Source of the DNA: Spirochaetota bacterium
GTDB taxonomy: Bacteria; Spirochaetota; UBA4802; UBA5368
Assembly: GCA_004297825.1 (NCBI GenBank)
Contig: SCSX01000078.1
Span: 1 to 64,000 of the forward strand
Length of the DNA: 64,000 nucleotides
Direction of reading: 5' to 3'
Made by a program: the position numbers and the translations under genes. Shown here in pieces: positions 42,885-51,701 of this stretch (positions are counted from its first letter, which is position 1; the number at the start of each line of letters is the position of its first letter). Under the pieces are notes generated by a model. The model ran no database searches. It saw only the letters and a program-made list of their open reading frames with translations, and was not told the origin of the DNA.

Positions 42885-43682
42885 CTATTCCAGTATTCCC
42901 CTGCAACGCGCCATCTCCTCGAGCGCCGTGACCGCTTTCCTTCCCTCGTCCCCGAGGTCCAGGGTGAAATCGTTCACGTAAAGCCCTATATGCTTGTCGA
43001 TAACCTCGTCGTCCATTTCCTGCGCGTGCGACTTCACGTACGCGCGCGAATCGGCAGGATGCGCGCGCGCGTATTCGACTGAGGCCCGCACTATCGCGCC
43101 CATGTCGCCGCGCATCGGTGCGAGATCGTTCCTGACCGCGATGCAGCCCAGGGGGATGGGGAGCCCGGTCTCACGCTCCCACCATTCGCCCAGGTCGATC
43201 ACCTGCACAAGATCATACAGGGGATAGACGAATCGTCCTTCGTGGATTATGAGCCCGGCGTCGAATCGGCCCTCCGCCACACCCGGCATGATCTCGTCGA
43301 AACGCACCGCGGTGACTCGTCCCGCACCCGGCATCCAGAGGCGAAGCAGCATGTATGCCGTCGTGTACCATCCGGGGATCGCGATATGGGCGCGTGCCAG
43401 ATCGATGCCGGGCGTTCGGGAAACCACGAGCGGACCGCAGCCGCGTCCCAGCGCTGATCCCGAATCGAGGAGCGTGTAGCGGTTTTTCAGGAGCAGCCAC
43501 GCATGGAAGGAGAGCTTGGTGACGGCGTGCCTGCCCTCCAGTGCGCGACGGTTGAGATCCTCGACGTCGCTTATGGCGACGGTGAACGCGAGGCCGCGCG
43601 TGTCGATCTTCCCGTGTACGAGCGCGTGGAAGGCAAAGGTGTCGTTGGGACAGGGGGAAAGTGCGATATCGACGGTTTTCAT
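42885..43682 (-). CDS. mqnD: 1,4-dihydroxy-6-naphthoate synthase
   Basis: 265 residues. DIALSPCPNDTFAFHALVHG is the MqnD N-terminal signature; KLSFHAWLLLKNRYTLLDSGSALGRGCGPLVV and DAGLIIHEGRFVYPLYDL follow, with the His that starts the reaction. Converts cyclic de-hypoxanthine futalosine to 1,4-dihydroxy-6-naphthoate in the futalosine menaquinone pathway. Start ATG 43682. Confidence 0.93.
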   Translation of the reverse strand: MKTVDIALSPCPNDTFAFHALVHGKIDTRGLAFTVAISDVEDLNRRALEGRHAVTKLSFHAWLLLKNRYTLLDSGSALGRGCGPLVVSRTPGIDLARAHIAIPGWYTTAYMLLRLWMPGAGRVTAVRFDEIMPGVAEGRFDAGLIIHEGRFVYPLYDLVQVIDLGEWWERETGLPIPLGCIAVRNDLAPMRGDMGAIVRASVEYARAHPADSRAYVKSHAQEMDDEVIDKHIGLYVNDFTLDLGDEGRKAVTALEEMARCRGILE

Positions 43683-43690
43683 GGCGCGTT

Positions 43691-44377
43691 TCAGGCGGAC
43701 GCGCTGGTGTTTTCCCGGTAGTGACGCACGGTTTCCGCGGTGAGCGGGATGAGGAGCGAGGCGGTTGTGGTAACATCGTCGCACGAAATTACGAACGTGG
43801 AGAGCTCCACCCCCAGGCCCCTGAGTATCATCGCGATGAGCACGAGACCCACGCCGGCGCCCTCGTTTTCGGGGTTGTCCGCGTTCATGAGAAAGTACTC
43901 CGAGATATCGTTGCACACGCGCGCGTCCTCGAGTTTCTTACGCACGGTCTTGAGCTCGGAGGGCGTCATGGGAACCGGGTTGGTCACCCTGAGGCTCAGG
44001 ATGTCCTCGTCGTTCACGATGAATTCGATTTCGGCGGTGATGTTTCTCTTGCGCGCGATGCGCGACAGGTTTTTCGAGTCCTCACGCGAGATCTCGAGCT
44101 TGAACAGCTGGAGTGCCATGTGGTAATCGATGAGGCTGTCCGCCTGGTTTTTCGGGGTGTAGTTCTCGAAATAGATGTTCTTGTAATTGGCCTTGACCGC
44201 GTTGATTATTAGTTCCTTCAGGCAGGTGTATATGGGGCTCAACAGGACCAGGCAGTCGCGCTGCCGAAGCATCACGGCGAGGAGCTTTTTCATCCGGTTT
44301 TCACTCGTGGAGGTGACCGCGTAGGTGATGAGCCGGATGCTCTGGTTCGCCTTTATATGTTCAAGTACCGCTTTCAT
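43691..44377 (-). CDS. HATPase-like regulatory protein, function unknown
   Basis: 228 residues, soluble. ELIINAVKANYKNIYFENY (an N-box-like segment) and NPENEGAGVGLVLIAMIL (a G-box-like segment) resemble the ATP-binding fold of histidine kinases. No phosphoacceptor domain or membrane helix is present. It ends eight bases before mqnD, so co-transcription is likely. Start ATG 44377. Could be an anti-sigma-type kinase or an inactive ATPase; not assigned. Confidence 0.6.
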   Translation of the reverse strand: MKAVLEHIKANQSIRLITYAVTSTSENRMKKLLAVMLRQRDCLVLLSPIYTCLKELIINAVKANYKNIYFENYTPKNQADSLIDYHMALQLFKLEISREDSKNLSRIARKRNITAEIEFIVNDEDILSLRVTNPVPMTPSELKTVRKKLEDARVCNDISEYFLMNADNPENEGAGVGLVLIAMILRGLGVELSTFVISCDDVTTTASLLIPLTAETVRHYRENTSASA

Positions 44378-44595
44378 GTGGGGACGTTTCGTTCGATGAT
44401 ATGTCTTTACCGAAAAGAGCTCCCGCCTTTTCAGGCGGGTGGGTGAATGAGAATCCCAGTACACTTTACAGACGGTTACTTTTACTATGAACACTATTCA
44501 TTTGTCAATGGAAAAATCTGCTTGTACACCTTGCCCGCCGGTAGACATACTTGCCGTTCATTTTTACATTAGAATCGGGCCTGGGGGCACACGGC

Positions 44596-46035
44596 ATGAA
44601 AATCGCGCTCGGTGAGCGGTGGGGAAGGGAAGGTGGATACCGGGAGCTCCTGGTACTCGCGCTCCCGCTCGTGCTTTCGACCGCCTCGTGGTCGATACAG
44701 CTTTTCGTGAACAGGATGTTCCTTGCCTGGTATTCCAGGGAAGCCATCGCCGCGGTGGTACCCGCGAGCATACTCAACTTCTCGACGATGAGTATATTCA
44801 TCGGTACGGCGAGCTACGTCGGGATAATCGTCGCGCAGTATTTCGGCGCCCGGCAGCCGGGCCGGATCGGGGCGACCGCGTGGCAGGGCGTTTACGTCGC
44901 GCTCATAGGGGGCGTCTTCCATGCGCTCATGATACCCTTCGCCCCCGAGATATTCGGCGCTATCGGCCACGACCCGGCCGTGCAGGCGTACGAGATCGAA
45001 TATTTCATGATAATAAACGCGGGGGCGTTCTTCGGGATCGCCTCGTCGGCGTTCGCGGGATTTTTCACCGGGATCGGTAAGCCGTGGCCCGTCATGTGGG
45101 TCAATGTAGCCGGGACGGGGGTCAACATCCTCCTTGATTACCTGCTCGTATTCGGCAAGGGCGGTTTCCCGGAGCTTGGCGTCAGGGGCGCCGCTATCGC
45201 CACTGTCGTCGCCGGCCTTTCCTACTGCGGTCTCTACGTCGCGCTCCTTGCGAAACGGCATTACCGCATAACGTACCGGAGCCTCGCGGCATGGAGGCCG
45301 GACGGGGAGCTCTTCGGCAGGCTCATGCGATTCGGGCTGCCCAGCGGCGTGCAGTTTTTCGTGGATATCGTGGGCTTCAACATCTTCCTGCTCCTCGTAG
45401 GGCGGCTGGGCACCGACAGCCTCGCGGCCACGAACATCGCCTTCAGCATCAACACGCTCGCCTTCATGCCCATGATCGGGATCGGCATCGCGGTGTCCGT
45501 GCTCATGGGACAGTACCTGGGCGCCGACAATCCCGCGTTCGCCGGTCGGAGCGTCTGGTCGGGCTTTCATCTCACCCTGCTCTACATGGGAACGATCTCC
45601 CTCGCGTACGTTCTCGCGCCCGGCGTGTTCATATGGCCCTTCGCCGCGAACGCGGAGGTCGGGGAGATGGGCGCGGTCTACGCGACGGTCGCGGTACTGC
45701 TTCGCTTCGTGGCGGTCTACAGCGTGTTCGACACGCTCAATATCGTGTTCGCCTCGGCGCTCAAGGGAGCGGGCGATACGCGCTTCGTGATGTACATGCT
45801 CTGCTGCGTCTCGCTGTGCGTGCTCATCGTCCCCACGTACCTGGCCCTCATCGTCTTTCGCGCGGGGATATACACGGCCTGGTACATCGCGTCGGCATAC
45901 GTGATCCTGCTCGGGTTCGCGTTCCTGCTGCGCTTCATGGGCGGAAAATGGCGCTCCATGAAGGTGATAGGCGAGCCGCACCCGGCCATAGTCTCGAGCC
46001 ATCCTGCGGTGCCGGCAACCGAATTCGAGCCCTGA
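44596..46035 (+). CDS. MATE-family efflux transporter
   Basis: 479 residues with 12 hydrophobic segments. YRELLVLALPLVLSTASWSIQLFVNRMFLAWYS opens the protein and the second half repeats the pattern from LFGRLMRFGLPSGVQFFVDIVGF. MATE proteins export cationic compounds or lipid-linked precursors using Na+ or H+. GGGGG lies 7-8 bases ahead of ATG 44596. Confidence 0.85.
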   Translation: MKIALGERWGREGGYRELLVLALPLVLSTASWSIQLFVNRMFLAWYSREAIAAVVPASILNFSTMSIFIGTASYVGIIVAQYFGARQPGRIGATAWQGVYVALIGGVFHALMIPFAPEIFGAIGHDPAVQAYEIEYFMIINAGAFFGIASSAFAGFFTGIGKPWPVMWVNVAGTGVNILLDYLLVFGKGGFPELGVRGAAIATVVAGLSYCGLYVALLAKRHYRITYRSLAAWRPDGELFGRLMRFGLPSGVQFFVDIVGFNIFLLLVGRLGTDSLAATNIAFSINTLAFMPMIGIGIAVSVLMGQYLGADNPAFAGRSVWSGFHLTLLYMGTISLAYVLAPGVFIWPFAANAEVGEMGAVYATVAVLLRFVAVYSVFDTLNIVFASALKGAGDTRFVMYMLCCVSLCVLIVPTYLALIVFRAGIYTAWYIASAYVILLGFAFLLRFMGGKWRSMKVIGEPHPAIVSSHPAVPATEFEP

Positions 46036-46042
46036 GGGGAGA

Positions 46043-46093
46043 GGGGGTCCGATACATCCGTCCGGCGTCCATTCCGGCCCCATCCTGTATCGG
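46043..46093. repeat. Inverted repeat of the CCGATA family after the MATE gene
   Basis: GGGGGTCCGATACA (46043-46056) faces TGTATCGG (46086-46093), an exact 8-bp CCGATACA/TGTATCGG stem. The sequence between includes GTCCATTCCGGCCCCAT, also seen in the 59.6-59.9 kb gap. The rest of 46094-46346 shows no gene. Confidence 0.55.
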
Positions 46094-46347
46094 CGCAGCC
46101 CGCTTCGCGAAATACCGGACGCCGTTCCCCTTGACCGTCCCGTTGAATCCCGGGAATATTTCCCCGCAATGGAAAAATTACATACCCCGGCAGCCGCCCC
46201 TCGCAATAATCTGAAAATTTCAGTATTATATTTTCGTGAAACGGGAACCCGTTACGTCGGCGCACCACATCATTTGCTCCGCCCGGGAAAGGGCCGATTC
46301 GCTCACGGGCGTTTCCGTGCGATAACGCCTGCCGGGGCGATTAACCA

Positions 46348-46376
46348 TTGACATTTAAATCGGTCGCCGATAAATA
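46348..46376 (+). promoter_or_regulatory. Promoter of the ROK gene with internal palindrome
   Basis: TTGACA (46348-46353) and TAAATA (46371-46376) are 17 bases apart. Between them ATCGG-TCG-CCGAT (46359-46371) is a perfect inverted repeat. A repressor bound there would block the promoter; the ROK protein downstream is the natural candidate. Confidence 0.65.
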
Positions 46377-46406
46377 GGGCTCACCCCAGGATGAAGGAGC
46401 AGACTT

Positions 46407-47612
46407 ATGGCGTACGGCGTGAATATCGACCTCAGGAAAACCAATAAGCGCAACCTCATCATCGACCTTTTCCGGAGGAACGAATACCTGTCGAAGATCC
46501 AGGCGAAGAAGCTTTCCGGGTATTCCATGGATACCGTGCTTTCAATTTTCGACGGGCTCGCCAGGGACGAGCTGATCGTCCCCTCCGAGGGCGCACAGAA
46601 GCCGAAAGGCCGCAAGGCGGTCTTCTTCCGCCTGAACGGCGAAAAGCTCTATTATCTGGGCGTCACCTTCAACCAGGCCAGGATACTCAGCACGCTCGTC
46701 GATTTCTCGAACCGTGTCCGCGACACCGCAACGACCGAGCTCGCGCTCGGGATCGGGAGGGAGCAGTTCCTGGAAATTTTTCGAAGGCACCTCGGGGAAT
46801 TTTCCGCGAGGCTCGCCGGCGTGGCGGGCCGCATCAGGAATATAGGCTGCTCGATCCCCGGCGATATAGACGCGGCGACCGGCGTTCTGCGCAGCTACGT
46901 GTTCATGCCGTTCCTCGAAGGGGTGAATTTCTGCGACATCCTTCACGAGTTTTTTCCCGAAAGGGAGATCGAGGTCGAGCACAATATCAGGAGCATGACC
47001 TCGTATGTCCTGTACAGCTCGGACCTGGTGCGGAGGTACCGGAAAATCCTTTTCGTCTCGGCGCGTTCCGGGGCCGCGAGCGGTCTCATCCACCACGGCG
47101 AAATCGTAACGGACCGCGGGGAGATGGGCCACGTGCGCGTATCGGACGAGGACCGGCGGTGCGCGTGCGGCAGGCGGGGCTGCCTGGACCTGTACTTTTC
47201 CCACCAGAGCATATCGGAGGCGATATCGTCACTGGGGGCGGGGAGCGGCGCCGCGGCGGGGCACCACGATCTGCAGGAGATAATTTCCCTGTACGGGAAC
47301 GATGCGCCCGGCGTGCGCGCCATGATGGATGAGCGGCTGCGTTATTTTTCGTCCGCGCTGCTGGACATGGTGAACATCCTGGAGCCCGACCTCGTGATCC
47401 TGTCGGGCGAGCTCCTGGAGGCCTACGGCGACCCCGTGGCCCGCATTCGCGCCGCGCTCGCGGTCGAGTACGCGGATTCGGGATCGGTGACGAACCTGAA
47501 AAACGCCGAAATTATATTCATGAAAACGGGCATAGAGATCGCCGCGACGGGCGTCTGCTATCACCTCATCAATAAGCACTGGGGCTACGTGGAGAACGGC
47601 GACCTGGCGTGA
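46407..47612 (+). CDS. ROK-family transcriptional regulator
   Basis: 401 residues. The N-terminal 75 residues are a winged helix (KRNLIIDLFRRNEYLSKIQAKKLSGYSMDTVLSIFDGL), then a ROK sugar-kinase fold with GSAR-like ARSGAASGLI, GEMGHVRV and CACGRRGCLD, the zinc-binding Cys motif of ROK proteins. Typical of NagC/XylR-type repressors that sense sugars. AAGGAG lies eight bases ahead of ATG 46407. The promoter palindrome at 46359-46371 suggests autoregulation. Confidence 0.85.
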   Translation: MAYGVNIDLRKTNKRNLIIDLFRRNEYLSKIQAKKLSGYSMDTVLSIFDGLARDELIVPSEGAQKPKGRKAVFFRLNGEKLYYLGVTFNQARILSTLVDFSNRVRDTATTELALGIGREQFLEIFRRHLGEFSARLAGVAGRIRNIGCSIPGDIDAATGVLRSYVFMPFLEGVNFCDILHEFFPEREIEVEHNIRSMTSYVLYSSDLVRRYRKILFVSARSGAASGLIHHGEIVTDRGEMGHVRVSDEDRRCACGRRGCLDLYFSHQSISEAISSLGAGSGAAAGHHDLQEIISLYGNDAPGVRAMMDERLRYFSSALLDMVNILEPDLVILSGELLEAYGDPVARIRAALAVEYADSGSVTNLKNAEIIFMKTGIEIAATGVCYHLINKHWGYVENGDLA

Positions 47613-47617
47613 AGCGG

Positions 47618-48142
47618 TCAGCCCGCCTTGCGGCGCGCGATTTTCGCGCGGTGAAGATGATGGTGGAAGTGGTGTTTATACACCGGCTGGAGTTTTTTCC
47701 AGTCGTCGCGCGAGAGCCTTCCCCGGCACTCGCGTGATCCGCACATGCACTGGAAATCCCAGTCGCGCCCGGTGCAGTCGGTCGCGTAGTCGTAGGTAAT
47801 CTCCTCGCCGGGTACGATATCGCGGCGCGCCACGAGCATCTCCCCCTCGTACCAGCAGTTGGGATCGCAGGAATGGTTCATGAAATTGGAGTCGTCCGTG
47901 AGCACGTCCTCGATCCCGACGTAGCCGGAGAAGAGATCGGCGCCCACCTGGTAGCAGTAGTTCAGGAATATACGCCTCTGCCCGTCCGGGAGCTTCTGGA
48001 TATCATCCCAGGACAGGTATATCTGCCTGTTGCTGTCGCCCTCGTGCTGCATCCAGATGAATTCCCTTTCGAAAATGGGTTCCTCGGCGTAAAGCCCGAA
48101 CTCGCTTCCCTTTTTCCTGCGGCTGATCTTTGCGCTCAGCAT
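47618..48142 (-). CDS. SET-domain protein lysine methyltransferase
   Basis: 174 residues. NFMNHSCDPNCWY (88-98), PGEEITYDY (111-119) and the post-SET CMCGSREC-R-G (132-141) are all present, so the cofactor, catalytic Tyr and zinc residues look intact. SET proteins methylate lysines; bacterial targets are mostly unknown, in some cases ribosomal or histone-like proteins. The C-terminus is His-rich (HHFHHHLHRAK). Start ATG 48142 was chosen over TTG 48181. A conserved eukaryote-type family is unusual in bacteria and may be horizontally acquired. Confidence 0.85.
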   Translation of the reverse strand: MLSAKISRRKKGSEFGLYAEEPIFEREFIWMQHEGDSNRQIYLSWDDIQKLPDGQRRIFLNYCYQVGADLFSGYVGIEDVLTDDSNFMNHSCDPNCWYEGEMLVARRDIVPGEEITYDYATDCTGRDWDFQCMCGSRECRGRLSRDDWKKLQPVYKHHFHHHLHRAKIARRKAG

Positions 48143-48370
48143 GTGGTGGTGCTCCCGGATGAAGTGCGCCGGACCCGGCAAGGGGACGGCGAAGCAAGAG
48201 ACATAATTCTAATCGTAACCGTCCATCGATGCTTGCAAAAAAACGTGTAAAATTGCAAGACATTTTTGGAAAATTCTGGTTGAAGGATGGGATCACGGGG
48301 GCCATTTTATTTGGCCCTCTTGAGGTTTTCAGAAATTCGAAGTATATTTGAAGGCAAATAGTCTAAGGCC

Positions 48371-49048
48371 ATGAACGAATCTCACTACACAATGCCCGAG
48401 ATGCTCCATTTCGACCTTGACGAAATACGCCGCTATCTCGACGAGAAATCCGCGCCCTGCTCGGAGGCGGAGCTGTTGCGCGCGCTCACGCGCGACGAGC
48501 TTCCCGGCATGAGCCAGGACCTGTTCGTGATGCACTTTTCCCTCTACCATGCACTCTATCTGGTCAGGGAAGCCGTGGGCGGGGAGGGGCTGTATCTGCA
48601 CCTCGATCCCATGCGGATTCGCCTCCTGCCCGTTCCGGAGGACGGCATTTGCCGCCACTACAATCCCGATGCCGGCGCGTACTGCGGGGACCGTGCCGAC
48701 GATTCCGGGTACTGCGCGGGACATCGCCTGCTGCACCCGGAGGGCTTGTCGGGCCTTTCCTACGATTGCGTGCGCGAGTTCTATCTGAACCCAGGGAACA
48801 TCCAGTTCGGAAGAAGCGATCTGTTGAAGAGACTGCTGAATGGTGTGTTCGTGTACGCGTTCAAGCGGGGGGAGATCGAGAGGGCGCTCGGGGTATTCGG
48901 GCTGTACCGGCCTTCAAAGAGCCAGGTGCGCCGCCGCTACCGCGAGCTCGCCAAAAGATACCACCCCGACCTGCATACCGAGGGCGAATCGAGGATGAAG
49001 GAACTGAACAGTGCCTACGGGGTGCTGAGCGAGGTCTTTATCTTGTAG
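48371..49048 (+). CDS. DnaJ-related protein with C-terminal J domain
   Basis: 225 residues. Residues 1-110 form a helical domain (MPEMLHFDLDEIRRYLDEK, LFVMHFSLYHALYLVREAV) of the DNAJ_related type, and the last 60 a short J domain with YRELAKRYHPDLHTEGESRMKELNSAYGVL, including the HPD tripeptide. A cluster C-x(14)-C-x(9)-C-x(3)-H in the middle (CRHYNPDAGAYCGDRAD...CAGH) may bind zinc. J domains stimulate DnaK ATPase. Start ATG 48371. Confidence 0.75.
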   Translation: MNESHYTMPEMLHFDLDEIRRYLDEKSAPCSEAELLRALTRDELPGMSQDLFVMHFSLYHALYLVREAVGGEGLYLHLDPMRIRLLPVPEDGICRHYNPDAGAYCGDRADDSGYCAGHRLLHPEGLSGLSYDCVREFYLNPGNIQFGRSDLLKRLLNGVFVYAFKRGEIERALGVFGLYRPSKSQVRRRYRELAKRYHPDLHTEGESRMKELNSAYGVLSEVFIL

Positions 49049-49074
49049 CAAATGCGCGGCGGCTTCCGTCGGGT

Positions 49075-49641
49075 TTACGGGTTCCCGTCTCCCTGCTCCT
49101 CGTCCGGATCGTTCCTGTCGATGAGGGCGACGATTTCATCGAGCACCTGCGGGGCGAGCCGTTCGATCCCGGCGCGCTCATCCGCGGTGAAATCCGCGAG
49201 CAGGTAGTCCGCTACGGGAATCTCCGGGTTCGCGGGCCGCCCCACGCCGATGCGCACGCGGTGAAAATCCCCCGTGCCAAGCTCCTGCATGATCGACCGG
49301 ATGCCGTTGTTACCTTTATGGCCGCCCCCGAATTTCGCGCGGAAGACGCCGAACGCAAGCTCGATCTCGTCATGGATGACGATCAGGTTGTCGGGCGGTT
49401 CCTCGTGCCAGGCGAGCGCCTCCCTGACGGAACGGCCGCTCAGGTTCATGAAGGTCTGGGGAAAGACGAGCAGGCATCGTTCGTCGGCGATGCGGCCCGA
49501 GCCCGTGAGTGCGCCAAACTCCTTCCTGGACGGGGCGATCGAGTACCGGGACGCGAGCATCTCCCCGATCATGAACCCGATATTGTGACGGTTATTGCGG
49601 TATTTTTTCCCGGGATTTCCCAGACAGGCGATTATCTTCAT
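49075..49641 (-). CDS. pth: Peptidyl-tRNA hydrolase
   Basis: 188 residues. ACLGNPGKKYRNNRHNIGF with the catalytic His, FPQTFMNLSGRSV, VIHDEIELAFG and GGGHKGNNGIRSI are the Pth signatures. Rescues tRNA from peptidyl-tRNA drop-off. Start ATG 49641. The C-terminus EEQGDGNP is slightly longer than usual. Confidence 0.93.
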   Translation of the reverse strand: MKIIACLGNPGKKYRNNRHNIGFMIGEMLASRYSIAPSRKEFGALTGSGRIADERCLLVFPQTFMNLSGRSVREALAWHEEPPDNLIVIHDEIELAFGVFRAKFGGGHKGNNGIRSIMQELGTGDFHRVRIGVGRPANPEIPVADYLLADFTADERAGIERLAPQVLDEIVALIDRNDPDEEQGDGNP

Positions 49642-49669
49642 TGCAGGTGTGGTATGGACGGCCTTCGGC

Positions 49670-50047
49670 TTATTGCCGGGCGATGCGGGCATCCATGTAT
49701 TCCAGCGCTTCCTTTTGGGTGGGGTGGAGCGAAAGGTAGTTGGATACCTCGGTGATGGTGAAAATCTTCATGATGTCCTCGTGAACCCCGAAGATGACGA
49801 ACGCGCGGTTTTCCCGGTTGAAGTTCTGGTTGAAGCGCAGGAGCAGGCCCAGTGTCGCGCTGCAGATGAAGCTTACCTCGGAGAAATCGAGGACGAGATT
49901 TGTCCGCTCCTCCATGAGGCGCTCGATCTCCTCGCTGAAAGTCTGGATGTTCTCATTGGTTAAAGAGCCCTCGACGCGGAGGAGCGCATATTTGTCGGTG
50001 ATCAATCGTGATGTCTTCATAATCTCCGGAACGCGATTAGTGCACAT
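49670..50047 (-). CDS. STAS-domain anti-sigma factor antagonist-like protein
   Basis: 125 residues. LRVEGSLTNENIQTFSEEIERLM then LVLDFSEVSFICSATLGLLLRF is the SpoIIAA/RsbV pattern; the Ser in CSATLG is at the phosphorylation position. It may be part of a partner-switching system controlling a sigma factor, though no partner kinase lies next to it. ATG 50047 with GGGGG ahead was chosen; ATG 50020 is possible. Confidence 0.8.
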   Translation of the reverse strand: MCTNRVPEIMKTSRLITDKYALLRVEGSLTNENIQTFSEEIERLMEERTNLVLDFSEVSFICSATLGLLLRFNQNFNRENRAFVIFGVHEDIMKIFTITEVSNYLSLHPTQKEALEYMDARIARQ

Positions 50048-50263
50048 TGATACCCCCGGCGCCGGGCGGCGCGCCTAAATCCAGGAAACCTGCACACTCC
50101 TCACTTTCTTATACCCGAGAGTCAGTGGACGTCAAGATTTTTTTATATGGTCCGATAGGTCCCCGGCGGGTATCCGGGACGCTGAATGGCGTTCGGGATA
50201 AATATGTTGACAATTACGTGCCTGATTCTAACGTTGCAGTGTCAACCGGACCTGAGGTAAACG

Positions 50264-51214
50264 ATGAGATCTGCCAGAATCGTTTCTCCCGGAAAGATAG
50301 AAATCGTCGAGGAGAACACACCGGAAGCAGGGGAGAAGGTGCTGGTGCGCCTGAAAAAGGCGGCCCTGTGCGGTTCCGACCTCCCCTATTTCAGTAAGGC
50401 CTACAATCCCGCGCACTATCCCTTCCCATCCGGGTACCCCGGGCACGAATGCCTGGGCGTCGTCGAAAGGCCCGGCGCGAGCGGGTTCCGGGCCGGCGAT
50501 CTCGTCATGTATTATCCCACCGCCCTGGACGCGTTCAAGGAATTCCATGTCGCCGATCCGGGACGGCTGCAGAAGCTCCCCGCGGGACAAAATCTCGATG
50601 TCCTGCTCATGACGCAGCTCCTGGGCGCCGTGGCGCATTCCGCGTTCAGGATCGACCGGCCGTACAACAAGTCGGTCCTAGTGATGGGCGCGGGTCCGGT
50701 GGGACTGTTGTTCATATCGCTCATGAAAAATTTCGGGGCCAGGCGGATTATCGCCGTCGATCCCCTGGACTACAGGCTGGAAGCCGCGAAAAAAATGGGC
50801 GCGGATATCGCGCTCAATCCCGCATCGTGCACGCCGGCGACCGAGGTCGCCTCGCTCACCGCGGGCGCCGGCGCGGACATCGTGATTGACGCGTACGGGC
50901 AGGATACGGCGGTCATCAACGCGTGCTTCGACCTGGCCTGTCACAGCGGGCAGGTGGCATTTTTCGGCATTTGCCTGGAGGAGCGCCCGGGACTCAATTT
51001 CAACGTGTTCTTCCGCAAGGAGCTCCGCATGGTCGCCTCCGTGGGCCCGGACCTTTCGGTCGATTATCCTTACGCGCTCGACATGATACTGAAAGGCGCG
51101 GTGGACGTTTCGCCCCTCATCACCCACGTAATGCCGTTCGAGCGGATACAGCAGGGTTTCGAGACGGCGGTCGCAAGGGCGGACAGAGTTATAAAGCTGA
51201 TTCTAGATTTTTAA
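50264..51214 (+). CDS. Medium-chain alcohol dehydrogenase lacking the structural zinc lobe
   Basis: 316 residues. The MDR fold is clear: ALCGSDLPYF (Cys of the catalytic zinc), YPGHECLGVV (His-Glu), VLVMGAGPVGLLFISLMKNFGA (nucleotide binding), and a C-terminal ALDMILKGAVDVSPLITH. The four-cysteine lobe seen in zinc alcohol dehydrogenases is absent, and the usual E-P-L third-ligand segment reads TQLLGAVAH, so zinc binding is in doubt. Substrate not predictable. It precedes the membrane protein and GT genes on the same strand. Confidence 0.8.
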   Translation: MRSARIVSPGKIEIVEENTPEAGEKVLVRLKKAALCGSDLPYFSKAYNPAHYPFPSGYPGHECLGVVERPGASGFRAGDLVMYYPTALDAFKEFHVADPGRLQKLPAGQNLDVLLMTQLLGAVAHSAFRIDRPYNKSVLVMGAGPVGLLFISLMKNFGARRIIAVDPLDYRLEAAKKMGADIALNPASCTPATEVASLTAGAGADIVIDAYGQDTAVINACFDLACHSGQVAFFGICLEERPGLNFNVFFRKELRMVASVGPDLSVDYPYALDMILKGAVDVSPLITHVMPFERIQQGFETAVARADRVIKLILDF

Positions 51215-51228
51215 CCAGGAATAGAGAT

Positions 51229-51693
51229 ATGCAACGTTCACGATTTTCAGGGTACACCGCGTGCGCCGCGGCGCTGGCGCTGGGTGCCCTCTTCGTATAT
51301 TATGCCTTCCTGAATGTTTCCGAGCACGAAATCATTTCGCTGGAAAGCCTGAGTCTCAGCGCGTATTCCGCGATAACGATCCCCATCGCCATGGTAGCCC
51401 TGCTCCTGTGCGGCACCGGCTTCTGGGTGGGGTGGACGATATTAACTATTAAGGTGGCACCTCCTATGCCTGAAATTGTGGAAAAGAAAGACTTTGCCAA
51501 GATCAAGGCCCTGATCCTCTGCCTGCTGGTCCTGGCCATATCGGCATCGTTCGTCTACGGGCTGTACATTCGCAGCTACTGGGCGCTCGCGCTGCCCGCG
51601 GCCGCGGTGACCCTCGTGGTGCTCGGCATGGTATTCTGGGTCGGCATCGCGATCATCACGGCGCGAGCGACCCTGCCCGAGGGCAAGAAGTAA
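51229..51693 (+). CDS. Membrane protein of unknown function
   Basis: 154 residues with four hydrophobic segments: CAAALALGALFVYYAFL, ITIPIAMVALLLCGTGFWVGWTIL, ALILCLLVLAISASFVYGLYI and ALPAAAVTLVVLGMVFWVGIAIIT. The two halves share FWVG-W/I-x-I-x-T, suggesting an internal duplication of a two-helix unit. No family recognised. Start ATG 51229, 14 bases after the upstream stop; the GT gene follows nine bases later. Confidence 0.65.
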   Translation: MQRSRFSGYTACAAALALGALFVYYAFLNVSEHEIISLESLSLSAYSAITIPIAMVALLLCGTGFWVGWTILTIKVAPPMPEIVEKKDFAKIKALILCLLVLAISASFVYGLYIRSYWALALPAAAVTLVVLGMVFWVGIAIITARATLPEGKK

Positions 51694-51701
51694 TCCATGA
51701 G

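Noticed and set aside
48299-48317. GGGCC-N9-GGCCC hairpin as a terminator
   Set aside because: It lies upstream of the DnaJ-like gene, not after any gene, and has no T-run.
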